The translations under genes and the position numbers were made by a program. 55,002 nucleotides of DNA. Source: Pirellulales bacterium. Lineage in GTDB: Bacteria > Planctomycetota > Planctomycetia > Pirellulales > Pirellulaceae. The notes under the pieces were generated by a model. That model ran no database searches and was not told where the DNA came from. It saw only the letters and a list, made by a program, of their open reading frames with translations. Numbering within the stretch: the stretch's first letter is position 1; each line of letters opens with the position of its first letter. Of this stretch, positions 22,701 through 30,017 are shown piece after piece. The stretch spans positions 1 through 55,002 of the forward strand of contig JAKUOW010000009.1 in assembly GCA_022451045.1 (NCBI GenBank). The letters are read 5' to 3'.

Positions 22701-24030
22701 GACCTTCAGTACTAAAGTTAATAGTTGGATCAAACTCTGCCTTATCATTTATTTCAACAGCATCTTGCAGCGCCGCCATGTTCTGCCGTGTTTGCACCGG
22801 CGATAGATCAAGATCACGCAACTGCTTGGCAGCATCTTGTAGTTTTGGCCGTGCATCTAACTCGTTTATAAACCGATCAAGTTCGCTGGTTGGATCAACA
22901 CCTTCTTCGGCAGCATCAACAATGCGAGGATCTTTTATAGTTGGCGCGGCTGGGGCAGGGGTTGCATCATCAGGTGTTTCTTGTGCAGTTTGCGGCAGAT
23001 CAAACGTAGGATCTTGCTCACCGGCGGGTGACGCAGCCGCTGCATCAGCATCGCGTCGGGAAGTGAGATAACCAACTCCAACTTCGACTGGTGTTCCCAA
23101 TAAGGTTTCTAACGCAACCTCAAGTGCTATATCACCGCGACTTGTAATTCTACCTTCTGATAACAATTGCGCACTTGTTTCACCACCCGCTGCTGTAGCA
23201 GCTTGCAATCCGATTTCACCGCCGACACCAGCTACTCGGCCAGCACCCACGCGAGTCGCAAGACCAAACGCTTTTCCTGCTAGACCCATCGAAAGCGCTT
23301 CAAAGGCAGCAATAGGCACACCGCGCTTTACAGCCTTGTCTCTTGCCAACGCCATAAATTCTGGATCTTGTAGTTTTTCTATAACCTGCTCTTTTGTATC
23401 AGCACCGCTTGCACGAAGTTGTTCAGCCATTACATTGCCGTACTCGATGCCCAATGTTGGAAGAGCCATACCAGCACCAAGACCGACGGCTGTACCAGCA
23501 GGGCCGGTTGTCGAACCAACAATACCGCCAACAATAGAGGACGGTATTGACACTGCCATTTGCGGAATGGTTTCGAGAGTGAGCACACCGGCTGCGCGAG
23601 GATTAGTAATGAACTCACCCAGCGTTTCGAAGAAGCCTTCTGCCTCGTCTATCTCTTGTAGTTGCGCTTGTGTCTCAGGAGAATATGTTGGCCGCTCTTG
23701 TTCTAGTAAACTCTCTGCTAGATCTTCGTCGTCTAATACGCCAAGCTCACGACCAACAACGCTGCCAGCAACACCCAAACGAGCAAGGCCAGATGAAAAG
23801 GCTTTAGATACATCGCTTTCGTCCTCCAAAAATTTTGAAGCAAAGTCAGTTCCGTATACAGGCTTAAAACTATCTATCTTGTCTGGAGTCTCTCGGAGAA
23901 AATTTATCACCTCATCAGTAGGCGTTATGTATTTTGCAGAAGCACCAGCACCAAATGTCTCGTTGAATTTATCAAAAAGAGAGTGATCAGATTTGAGTAG
24001 ATCTATGGCTTCTTGCGTAGGTTCTGCCAT
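16747..24030 (-). CDS. 2427-aa polyvalent virion protein
   Basis: By far the largest gene. Regions in order: charged N-terminus; two glycine/alanine-rich amphipathic stretches (155-200, 235-320) that could interact with membrane; a zincin-like segment with HEVLH at 476-480; a Pro-Glu-rich hinge (610-660); a ddrB-type ParB-like domain (about 675-870, ESGNGRILALRKA at 757-769); a RelA/SpoT-like nucleotidyltransferase domain (about 1150-1290: DYIGARIVVDD, then DNFMLDPKPGGYRAVHTQI); a possible PBECR-like nuclease (about 1365-1500, GGFGQRHVKQRG); and a long helical C-terminus with an LPD38-like part (about 1990-2240, VPFLNARAQGGYS). This domain mix is that of polyvalent proteins, which are ejected with the phage genome to act in the host. 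Placement among internal virion genes supports that role. Confidence 0.85.
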   Translation of the reverse strand: MAEPTQEAIDLLKSDHSLFDKFNETFGAGASAKYITPTDEVINFLRETPDKIDSFKPVYGTDFASKFLEDESDVSKAFSSGLARLGVAGSVVGRELGVLDDEDLAESLLEQERPTYSPETQAQLQEIDEAEGFFETLGEFITNPRAAGVLTLETIPQMAVSIPSSIVGGIVGSTTGPAGTAVGLGAGMALPTLGIEYGNVMAEQLRASGADTKEQVIEKLQDPEFMALARDKAVKRGVPIAAFEALSMGLAGKAFGLATRVGAGRVAGVGGEIGLQAATAAGGETSAQLLSEGRITSRGDIALEVALETLLGTPVEVGVGYLTSRRDADAAAASPAGEQDPTFDLPQTAQETPDDATPAPAAPTIKDPRIVDAAEEGVDPTSELDRFINELDARPKLQDAAKQLRDLDLSPVQTRQNMAALQDAVEINDKAEFDPTINFSTEGLEVGGRQAKGGFFASNNEIRIDPRQNPRAAMAHEVLHFHDTIFSQQDPKAHAAWSSGFKQASTLRNALSPAVKRLLDPKLLAQYNTSLQEQGAIITPREARAYALELYKQTGKPAKRNVVSRAFDFFSDSLDRIIAKMSGRMTQKQALLFAAEGKITQQFPTTAQATPEAAPAVEPQVEPEPAPTPEPAPEPEPVAAEPVPEPEPVVEEPALPPEIPEAPISDIEPTDRIVTPAGTEVGVTYEVKELNDLIPSQTDDLQVNPNYVAALQPRDRTRAASEQQVNKIARELNPAFLLKSPSSAEGAPVVGTDNMVESGNGRILALRKAAAGNPQAYANYRSAISEAGFDVTGFNNPVLVRVNRTATSPDARADFVRESNMRTTLGMSSTEMAASDADAMTPEIVAQYQGGDINAAANNGFRRAFMGEVVSEADSAQYMDEKGRINIDGIRRIDAALFRYAYEDDRLVADFFESPDPTRKSVGNALREGASKWAMMRNAAERNEIDPFMDTTDNLREALNVYRRAKDEGRSVAEFVDQTDAFTGEMNPIQRGWLRTFFTDDTFTKPASSKAVADRLDYYITEANKTSAGADLIGDKPTPEQLLIGSLRQKEPPAPAAEQDLFPLPDVMEASIETPAQKDQTSGGKKSFNVMEPSLVINRFPSQISTTLDPSDRSRQRERVPFISSGPANISPSVAMGSFDESSGKPHLQGLNNITDLLNEANRVMDDVSSFLTDVADAITGASFSKARVKDSPGMQAKVAQKRRPASTMPDYIGARIVVDDGTALSKVIDQMDRLMNLEVDNFMLDPKPGGYRAVHTQIAVNEIVSLELQVVPAPISKVHKEAHAMRQPIKRLLDKPTSELTAEETARSKKVLADIEDVFNRAMETFDYGTSVEVDPNLTGFPDVEFSLDTRTVVPNQSGKPFFGRAINAKDVRALRAAAQGDFGPGRVIYPTGKTGTGDADIGGFGQRHVKQRGHVEELQQLGFRDDVDALQYVTANHTGAVSVPDARGNKIKGRLEATKRVAGKEYRIHALVTPVVDPRTRNTYYATVTIYSPDLAQREKKTVDPVVRNVEFSMNVDNDIMAAADKVHSRDNGSSFRLLGYMKDKFTGFKNGNWITQIFDRYYPVNQLERERFGGVLPDADKSAYKMMRLANDVSGTVSYFLNNGQARYTNQGFEVLPEKKSLLKIIEPIVKEYGDDGLHLFGAYAYAVRANRLLADKRESVLSQGEISTLLDLGRQYPLFEQARKEYVEFNDNIVQVAVDSQVLSQEQADTWRSFGDYVPFYRILDPDSRIVTPPSVGGIGTVGSPSRRLFGGESKINNILDNMVKNTEYLLGKSLKNRGMQLMVENFGPDTGMDVFKKVPSSFASASKVTPDGIRQTLIRALGDDHPLVNETRNIEGLQTIFTMEPIMRKPAQNVVYVRRIREVEDADGNMVEQHGTDYFEVNDQNLFAALSELPPKSMGAFMDFMNTSRTFFSRMITMMPDFMLANLMRDTMATRALRGGYNPLTGVFRGLQRSLSDDAVMQELRVNGGMAIGGFYGNDLRRFKKVTGSKTNPIIAAPANAWALWDKVGQATEQANRLSVYNSSRERGVGGFESAFQSRDIIDYSLSGKHQAVQLLIRTVPFLNARAQGGYSLARGLNRKNRKNFLLMSTLYAGAATALYAMNYDDERYREESQVSKDLYLHMYLDKFIPREALESVGITNPHIAIPKPFELGAVSMTVPERLMEQIIDKEADGEDFVKTMGFILGGIFKIDPGEVAGPYIKGVYQDIILKDLFRGRDLVPAHQRQFVGKEGEADATITDRTPQSIAAIARQLDMAPQRVQAYADAWFPKVGSMVLQAADMVMRSANGMPPLPEEFNDTIFGRFTVGRFVPSEFPGYSASEQELRELNAQLKAYRQGIRNQEKFRNPERYRELVDAVGDQAMLSKPVSDTVKRLNEISALERQIRDFSNLPLEEKRKQLEKLKKQRAELSRKTLKAVDSIKD

Positions 24031-24043
24031 GAGTGCAACCTTA

Positions 24044-25519
24044 CTACTTCGTCATCGCGTCGAATGGATTAGGCTCTTTTGTAGAACCTCCACCGCCGCC
24101 GCCACCGCCGCCTTCTAATTCTTTCTTTACGCCAGCAGTAACACCAGGCAAAAACTTTTCAAGGCCAGTTCGAATAACGCCTACCATACCAAGCGCTCTT
24201 TCTACTTCAGCCCTGTATATGGTGTTTTTTTCTGCCTCTGATTTTCCTAATACGTCGAGTTTATCAACATCGATAAGATCAATTATCGCTCTCACATATT
24301 CACGCTCAGTCTTCGCATCACTCAACCTAACCTTGTCTTTTTCACCGGAGGCTTGCGCTTCGAAGTTCAACGCTTGTGCATCCATCACTTTTATTTTTGC
24401 CGCCATCAGCTTTCCTTCTGCGGCTTTTTGCTCGTCAGTTTCCAACTTTGCAAATTCAATTTTAAGCATTTCTGAATTTTTACGGATCGTTTCCGCAAGA
24501 CTATCAGCACGAATTTGGTTTTGGTTTTCGAGCACTTTGATTCGATCTTGCGCTATACCCAACTGTTGAGCACGATCAAGCTGGTTTTGAGACGCCTTGA
24601 AGGTTTGCTCCATCTTCATTATCGACTGCTTGTATGCACGGTCTTCTTTTATTAGTTCGCGCTTTTCTTTTCTGTTGAGATGGTTGAGTCCACCTTGAGC
24701 CAGCGACCCAAGGAATGTAGCACCTGGCTTAGAAGCTGCCGCAGAAATCTCAAGGCCAAGCCGTACAAGATCCATGTCTGGATCAAACTTAAATGACTCG
24801 TCCTTTTCCGTATCTACAGCTTGATCGATACCGGCATCTAATTCTGCGTCTGTGCCAGGATCTCTCTCTGCTTCCGGCAAACGTCGCGGCATTCTGCCTA
24901 TAGCATCTGGCGCTCTAGTAGGCGGCATATCAAATAACTTTTCATTTGTCTGATTTGGATTAGAAGTGAACCCTTCCATGCCTTCTCTTTGTTCTGCTCG
25001 ACTAAAAGGTTCCGGTGCAGTGGCGCTTGTGACAGGCCGGATTGCCTTAGCTGGTGACATCGCTGGAGGCATACGATTGCCAAACATTCGATCTGTTGTT
25101 ATCGGTGCAGGTGCAGATGCAGGTTGCCTGTCTCTCTGCATAGTGTCACCGATGTCTGCTGTAGGTGGTAATCTTGCACCTTCGCTTGGGTCTACTTGAA
25201 GCATGGGAGCAGATGTATTTACAATCGTCGGGTCTAAACCAGCCAATGAAGCCATGACGTTTTGCTGATTGGCAGTGTCTTGTCGCGTCCTTTCAATAGC
25301 GCGGCCAGATCGCCCACCTGTAGGAGTTCTTGGATTTGTAAAAAACTCAACTATCTGTGGCAATGTTAAGCCTGGATTGTTTCTTGCCATTTGTCGCATA
25401 GCCACTGGACTCATGGAGGCATTTACAAATGGATCTCCACGGAACATAGCATTTTGAGGCAAAGAAGTTATGCCGCCGCGAGAACCTCTTCCTCTGGCTA
25501 ATTGACGAAGAATACTCAT
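24044..25519 (-). CDS. Internal virion-like protein with coiled coil, 491 aa
   Basis: The N-terminal half is low-complexity and proline/arginine-rich. It is followed at residues about 255-440 by a long alpha-helical, Gln/Glu/Lys-rich coiled coil, and the end carries a run of nine glycines before a short acidic tail. No enzymatic motif. Position between the polyvalent protein and another alanine/glutamine-rich protein suggests a core or ejection protein that assembles inside the capsid. The start overlaps the upstream gene's stop (ATGA). I do not recognise a named family. Confidence 0.65.
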   Translation of the reverse strand: MSILRQLARGRGSRGGITSLPQNAMFRGDPFVNASMSPVAMRQMARNNPGLTLPQIVEFFTNPRTPTGGRSGRAIERTRQDTANQQNVMASLAGLDPTIVNTSAPMLQVDPSEGARLPPTADIGDTMQRDRQPASAPAPITTDRMFGNRMPPAMSPAKAIRPVTSATAPEPFSRAEQREGMEGFTSNPNQTNEKLFDMPPTRAPDAIGRMPRRLPEAERDPGTDAELDAGIDQAVDTEKDESFKFDPDMDLVRLGLEISAAASKPGATFLGSLAQGGLNHLNRKEKRELIKEDRAYKQSIMKMEQTFKASQNQLDRAQQLGIAQDRIKVLENQNQIRADSLAETIRKNSEMLKIEFAKLETDEQKAAEGKLMAAKIKVMDAQALNFEAQASGEKDKVRLSDAKTEREYVRAIIDLIDVDKLDVLGKSEAEKNTIYRAEVERALGMVGVIRTGLEKFLPGVTAGVKKELEGGGGGGGGGSTKEPNPFDAMTK

Positions 25520-26790
25520 ACCAGCACCTCTTTATTATGCTTGTCGATAATGCGATCCATCCACTTACGAATGAGTGATTTGATACGCGGTTTGTCACGC
25601 AACCATTTCGCAAAGTCTTCGCCGTGCAGCATATACAAGTTTCTGAACCAGCGCGGTGAAGCATGTAACAGCCATTTTCGGAAGAGCACCCATCTCACGT
25701 TCTCTTCGCCGTAGACTTCTCGTGCAACCCAACAGAATAGACCAGCAATGCCAGCGGCGTTTGCTGCTATACCAGGGCCACCGGATAATGCACCCAACCC
25801 AGCAATCCCAAGGCCAGCGATTTGACCAAGCGTTGACGGCCCAGGTGAAGTCGTGGTTTGTCCGGTAAACACCGCTGGATTAAACGGTGCTTGTTGTATC
25901 GCGCTTTGTAGAAATCCAAGCTGTGCATAGGGATATGCTGTTTGCGCTTGGAAGTCGCCGTAAGCGAGATCAAGTCCTTGTTGTCCGAATGCTTGCTGTT
26001 GCGCGCCTTGCGCTTGTAGTGCAGCCGCATCTCTAAATAGCTGTTGCTGTTGCTGCTGACCAAGACCGGCGGCTACTTGTGCAGACGATAGCATGCGGCC
26101 CTGATCTGCTTGAAAGGTAGCACGGTTCATTGCAGCCGCTGCTCTGTCAGCTTGCTCTTGTGCAATATCACCACGCAACCCAGCTTCTAAGTCGGCTTGT
26201 CTTGCTGACAGCGCTCTACCAAAACCTCTGTCTCGTATGTCTGCACCCACTCTGCCAACTGCGCGATTGTAACGTTCTTGCGCCAGCGCATCCTGTAATC
26301 CATGGCGGCTACCGCCAAAGGCTCCGGCTCTTGTTGCTGCGCCTTGTCGTGCTAACCCTTGCCGTTGAAACTCTTCCTGCATATCTGCAAGAGTCGCGTC
26401 AACAACGTCATCTTCATAGATGGATCTGTAGGGGGCTAAGTTTGCAGCCGTCAGTCCTTCGATGCCTATGTTTTGATCAGCGGTGTATGGTGTGCCGCCC
26501 ATATCAGCGAAGGTTCGACCAGCTTGTGTGGCTCTTGCTGTAGCTGCTTCAAGTGCAGGATCGCCAATGCCTACGTTGCGTCTGATGAGATCGAATGACG
26601 CAACCTGATCTGGGGTAAGTTGTTGTAGTCTTGGCTCTGTATAAAGAGGGAAGTCTACCCTCTGTCGATATATGTCTCGCGCAGTATCATAGAGTTCAGA
26701 CGCAGCCGCTGTCTGCCTCTTGTAAAAGTTTTCTAACCACTCAGGGACTTCTGGGGCGCTTACTGTTGTTTGTGTGTTTCCGCAGCACAT
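25516..26790 (-). CDS. Internal/ejection protein with conserved CWVAREVYG tail
   Basis: 424 residues. The N-terminal two thirds are helical and rich in Ala, Gln and Arg, including six consecutive glutamines (about residue 248). A glycine/alanine hydrophobic stretch (about 320-350, LGIAGLGALSGGPGIAANAAGIAGLFC) could span a membrane. It is followed by a domain I recognise from many phage structural proteins: CWVAREVYGEENVRW, FRKWLLHASPRWFRNLY and HGEDFAKWL. That combination of long helices, one membrane-like segment and a conserved small domain fits an ejected or core protein. It overlaps the GNAT gene by 31 bp. Confidence 0.7.
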   Translation of the reverse strand: MCCGNTQTTVSAPEVPEWLENFYKRQTAAASELYDTARDIYRQRVDFPLYTEPRLQQLTPDQVASFDLIRRNVGIGDPALEAATARATQAGRTFADMGGTPYTADQNIGIEGLTAANLAPYRSIYEDDVVDATLADMQEEFQRQGLARQGAATRAGAFGGSRHGLQDALAQERYNRAVGRVGADIRDRGFGRALSARQADLEAGLRGDIAQEQADRAAAAMNRATFQADQGRMLSSAQVAAGLGQQQQQQLFRDAAALQAQGAQQQAFGQQGLDLAYGDFQAQTAYPYAQLGFLQSAIQQAPFNPAVFTGQTTTSPGPSTLGQIAGLGIAGLGALSGGPGIAANAAGIAGLFCWVAREVYGEENVRWVLFRKWLLHASPRWFRNLYMLHGEDFAKWLRDKPRIKSLIRKWMDRIIDKHNKEVLV

Positions 26791-27233
26791 AAATATAATC
26801 CACCGATTCGCGTAAAGCCTTGCGATTCAAAAAATTTGTCTTTGGCTTTAACTCGATCACCGCTGCTTATGCCAAGCATAAGCGGGAGATGGAGGCTGCG
26901 AGCATATGCCTTCAGCTCGGTGGTTAGCAGCTTTGCTGCTCTACTTCGTCTTGCGCGAGGACTGACGTAGAATACGCCCTCGTTAATATACTGACTATGG
27001 CTAAACCAAAACGCTGTTGGCTTTGCCATGGTAACTCCGACAACTTCTCCGTCACGCTTTGCAACGAAGATTTTGCCACGGTGATAGTGATCTCCAATAT
27101 ACTCGATAGTCTTTTTAACGTCTACTGGAGGAAAGTAATTTTCGTATTCAGTATGAAATTCATCAACTAAAACTCGTGCAATCGGCACAACGTCTTCAGC
27201 CGTTGCTTCCTCTATTTTCACTGCATCGCTCAA
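26760..27233 (-). CDS. GNAT acetyltransferase among virion genes
   Basis: 157 residues. It starts with TTG 27233 overlapping the upstream TGA, so it is translationally coupled. The GNAT fold is visible: an N-terminal DVVPIARVLVDEF helix, GKIFVAKRDGEVVGV strands, EGVFYVSPRARRSRAAKLL (the acetyl-CoA-binding loop and helix, where R-x-x-x-x-A replaces the usual Gly-rich form) and a C-terminal FFESQGFTRIGGLY. The substrate is unknown: candidates are a virion protein, a host protein or a small molecule. Similar acetyltransferases sit among structural genes in several marine podoviruses. Confidence 0.85.
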   Translation of the reverse strand: MSDAVKIEEATAEDVVPIARVLVDEFHTEYENYFPPVDVKKTIEYIGDHYHRGKIFVAKRDGEVVGVTMAKPTAFWFSHSQYINEGVFYVSPRARRSRAAKLLTTELKAYARSLHLPLMLGISSGDRVKAKDKFFESQGFTRIGGLYLCAAETHKQQ

Positions 27234-28345
27234 TCGCTTATTCCTAAAATATCATCAACGTTAAGTTCTTCTGGTATCGTGCCGATTTCGTTGGGATAAA
27301 AGTCAAACTCGCCGCTAGAAGTGCCGTAGACGCCGGTCACTTCGCGTATGGCTCCTGGTGTGTTTGCTGGTACATAGCGTTTGACCATGTTGCCTTGATC
27401 ATCAGCTTCGAGGATATAGAAGCGTACACCGACGCCTTGATCAGCCAATATGTCAGGAATGTTTTCCGGTGTAATGGTTGCGATACCGCTGTAATCTGCC
27501 GGAGTGAATGTATCGCCAGCTACTCTCGGAGAATATGATTGGCCAGTTGGCGATGATGGAAGATTTACAACAGCCGGTATGCCGTCACTCGGCCCTGGCA
27601 TGGTTCGGTTTTCCGACCCGCCGTTGTCAGACCCATTATCGTCAGAACCGGAGGCTACTCCTAAACGACCTTCAGCCTGTCCAAAGTCTAAGAAGTGTCG
27701 GTATAATCGATCCGGTGCTGATCCGTATACACTAACAACATCAGGATTATTTGCAGCGTAAAATGCCGGATCAAAACTTTCCGGCGGCGCAACGATTTGT
27801 GATGGATCAGTCAATCGTCCAACATCTGGGCTACCAGAAAAATCTGTCTCGCCGACACCAAACTGTAAATAATGACGCAACAGATCTCGTGGATTAGTCC
27901 CCACTGCGGCAGCAACATTTGGATTGCGCTCTGCATAGAAGTCAGCAAACGCTTGCGGGTCTTCTTCGAACCGTTGGATGGTATCAACGGTGGGTTCCGC
28001 AGCCGTTGCTTTGGTTGCAGCTCTGCCTTCTTGCTCTCCAAAGGCATCGTAATGCGCTTGTGCATATTCATTCATTGCAGCAGTAAAATCCGCACCAGGA
28101 GCGATACCTGCCGCTCTGGTTGCTTGTTGCGCTGCTGCCATAACGTCTGGATTGACCGACAAGTAGTACAGCGGATCAACTGGTGCAAACTCCGGCAAAC
28201 CAGTCATTGGATTAGTTGTACCTCGGCCACCCATGCGCATCAACTGCATAGCTTCTTGCGGATTGATGTGTGCAAGAATAGTATCTCCATCGCGTCCAAG
28301 GCGTTGCATCCGTTGTGCAACCGACATTATTCCGTTGCCCATCAT
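27230..28345 (-). CDS. Virion protein with three NPDV repeats, 371 aa
   Basis: The N-terminal part contains LAHINPQEAMQLM and NPMTGLPEF, a pair also found in the next gene upstream. It is followed by three repeats of about 45-50 residues. The repeat core is F-Y-x-x-N-P-x-V then a short helix and H-(Y/F)-x-x-F-G-x-x-E: YYLSVNPDV...HYDAFGEQEGR, FYAERNPNV...HYLQFGVGE and FYAANNPDV...HFLDFGQAEGR. These repeats occur in secreted and tail-associated proteins of marine bacteria and phages. The C-terminal third is proline/serine-rich and then beta-like with an acidic end. Probably a structural or ejected protein. Confidence 0.7.
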   Translation of the reverse strand: MMGNGIMSVAQRMQRLGRDGDTILAHINPQEAMQLMRMGGRGTTNPMTGLPEFAPVDPLYYLSVNPDVMAAAQQATRAAGIAPGADFTAAMNEYAQAHYDAFGEQEGRAATKATAAEPTVDTIQRFEEDPQAFADFYAERNPNVAAAVGTNPRDLLRHYLQFGVGETDFSGSPDVGRLTDPSQIVAPPESFDPAFYAANNPDVVSVYGSAPDRLYRHFLDFGQAEGRLGVASGSDDNGSDNGGSENRTMPGPSDGIPAVVNLPSSPTGQSYSPRVAGDTFTPADYSGIATITPENIPDILADQGVGVRFYILEADDQGNMVKRYVPANTPGAIREVTGVYGTSSGEFDFYPNEIGTIPEELNVDDILGISD

Positions 28346-29715
28346 GTCCTTAAACTCCCAATGCCGCTACCCATTCCAACCGGTCTGCCACGACGAATGT
28401 TGATGAACTGCTGCTTGTCAGCTTCCATGAGTTGCGCTGGTGTGGGCGGTACGCCAAACCTGCCTTCAAAGCGCTGCTGGAATGTGTCGAGTGTACCGAA
28501 GTTATCCAGAATGGTTTGTGCGTCACTTTCAGAATAACCTGCGCCTAACAGCTTTGCTTTTTCGCTGAACTGATCTGGGGCTGGCTCTTCTTCGGTAGTT
28601 GGCGTTTCACTTTCATCCGGCACAAAGTTTTCGTTACCCAACCCTTGCTCTGCCATTTCGACATCTGCTGCTGTTTCAGTCGGCGCTGGCCCTGCTGCAT
28701 CAACCAAAGATTGTATGCCAGACATCAACCCGCTATCTCTTGCAAAATCTGCAATCGCTTGTGTAGGGCCGGAAAGCGGATCACCTGCTTTTGTGCCAAG
28801 TGCCATATCAACCATCGTTGGTCTACCAGTCATTGCATTGACGGTGTTACCGATTCCAGAGACTAAGCCAAAACCTGGTACAGCAAGACCGGCAAGTGTT
28901 CCGGCCACACCAACAGCCCGCGATATGCCTGGGTTTGCCTGTTGAAAACCTCGCTCCAATCTCTCATTTAAAGCAAGTTGCGCCATTGTAGGATCAAGTG
29001 CTGTTCTAGCAGCCATTGCTTGATCTACTTGTGTATCAACAGGAACGTCAGGACTAAACTGATTAACTCCAACGAAACCCATAGATGTTGCAGCCCTTGC
29101 TGTGCCTATAGGATTTGATGCACCTTCTTTTTGTGCTCTATCAGCTATGGCAACTTCGGGGCCAGTCAAACCAGAAACATTTAATCCAGAACTAAGAGAG
29201 GCACCTGGGCCAGCAAATCCTGTAGGATTACCCGCAGTAGCATCTACGACAGATCCTTCTGGGCCTGACATACCCATTCCTGCACCAGCCCCACCAACAC
29301 CACTTCCACCCATTTCACCGGCAGTTCCAGCACTCGACTCGGCTCCAGCACTAGAGCCTGTACCAGTTCCAGTATCACCATTGTCATCGTCAGGCTCATT
29401 ACCTGGATTATCGCCTTGGAAAGCTGGCAGTCCTGTCATTGGGTTCATCTGACCTTGCGGAAGTATTCCCATTTCTTGAGCCATGCCGATTGTTTCTGGC
29501 GACATATGGGCCATCATCGTATCGCCGCCTTCACCAGCAGCCGATAGCATCTCACCAGCCATGCCTGACATAGCTGTGGTCTGTATGTCTGATTTGATTT
29601 GGTTCAACTGTTCTGGCGATAACCTACCTTTGAACACAATGGACATACGCTCCATTGCTTTGTTCATATCGCCGCTTGCTTTACCGTGACCATCGAGAGA
29701 AGTAATACCGTGCAT
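28342..29715 (-). CDS. Low-complexity virion protein, 457 aa
   Basis: Starts at ATG 29715. Residues about 65-105 carry MMAHMSPETIGMAQEMG and NPMTGLPAF, the same pair as in the following gene, so both share a short domain. A Gly/Ser/Asp/Glu-rich region (110-190), a glycine-rich hydrophobic centre and a C-terminal helical segment (LLGAGYSESDAQTILDNFG, then FEGRFGVPPTPAQLME) follow. The latter resembles small helical adaptor motifs. No catalytic residues. Likely an internal virion or ejection protein. Confidence 0.6.
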   Translation of the reverse strand: MHGITSLDGHGKASGDMNKAMERMSIVFKGRLSPEQLNQIKSDIQTTAMSGMAGEMLSAAGEGGDTMMAHMSPETIGMAQEMGILPQGQMNPMTGLPAFQGDNPGNEPDDDNGDTGTGTGSSAGAESSAGTAGEMGGSGVGGAGAGMGMSGPEGSVVDATAGNPTGFAGPGASLSSGLNVSGLTGPEVAIADRAQKEGASNPIGTARAATSMGFVGVNQFSPDVPVDTQVDQAMAARTALDPTMAQLALNERLERGFQQANPGISRAVGVAGTLAGLAVPGFGLVSGIGNTVNAMTGRPTMVDMALGTKAGDPLSGPTQAIADFARDSGLMSGIQSLVDAAGPAPTETAADVEMAEQGLGNENFVPDESETPTTEEEPAPDQFSEKAKLLGAGYSESDAQTILDNFGTLDTFQQRFEGRFGVPPTPAQLMEADKQQFINIRRGRPVGMGSGIGSLRT

Positions 29716-30017
29716 TAGAGATGCCTACCGCCAAGTGTTCTTTGCAATGTGAATGAAGGCGTATGTTTAACGTGAAACGTATTCCAACCGTCTCCGTCAA
29801 ATCCTTCATACACCCCCTTAGTTTTATTGAAAATTATTGCGCCGACATCTACATTTGGAAGTAAGTCGCGTTCATTCGAAGTATACTCTTTTACCGTCTT
29901 GCCGTCTAGGATGCGGATGCGTCTGCTTTGCTCATCACTATCGTTTTGTGCGACTTCTGCAAAACTTCTGGCCCACGCAACCATGTTGACCGGATTTACA
30001 TCGGGGAAGCGACTCAT
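29715..30017 (-). CDS. Unknown 100-aa virion-associated protein
   Basis: Starts at ATG 30017. The sequence looks beta-rich with an N-terminal helix (NPVNMVAWARSFAEVAQ). It ends TLGGRHL one base before the next gene's start, so the order is tightly packed. It could be a tail or head-tail accessory protein by position beside the hub-like gene. No family recognised. Confidence 0.6.
   Translation of the reverse strand: MSRFPDVNPVNMVAWARSFAEVAQNDSDEQSRRIRILDGKTVKEYTSNERDLLPNVDVGAIIFNKTKGVYEGFDGDGWNTFHVKHTPSFTLQRTLGGRHL

Noticed and set aside
24090-24115. GCC/ACC microsatellite as a phase-variable tract
   Set aside because: It encodes nine glycines in frame. Unit changes would only alter linker length, and nothing suggests switching.
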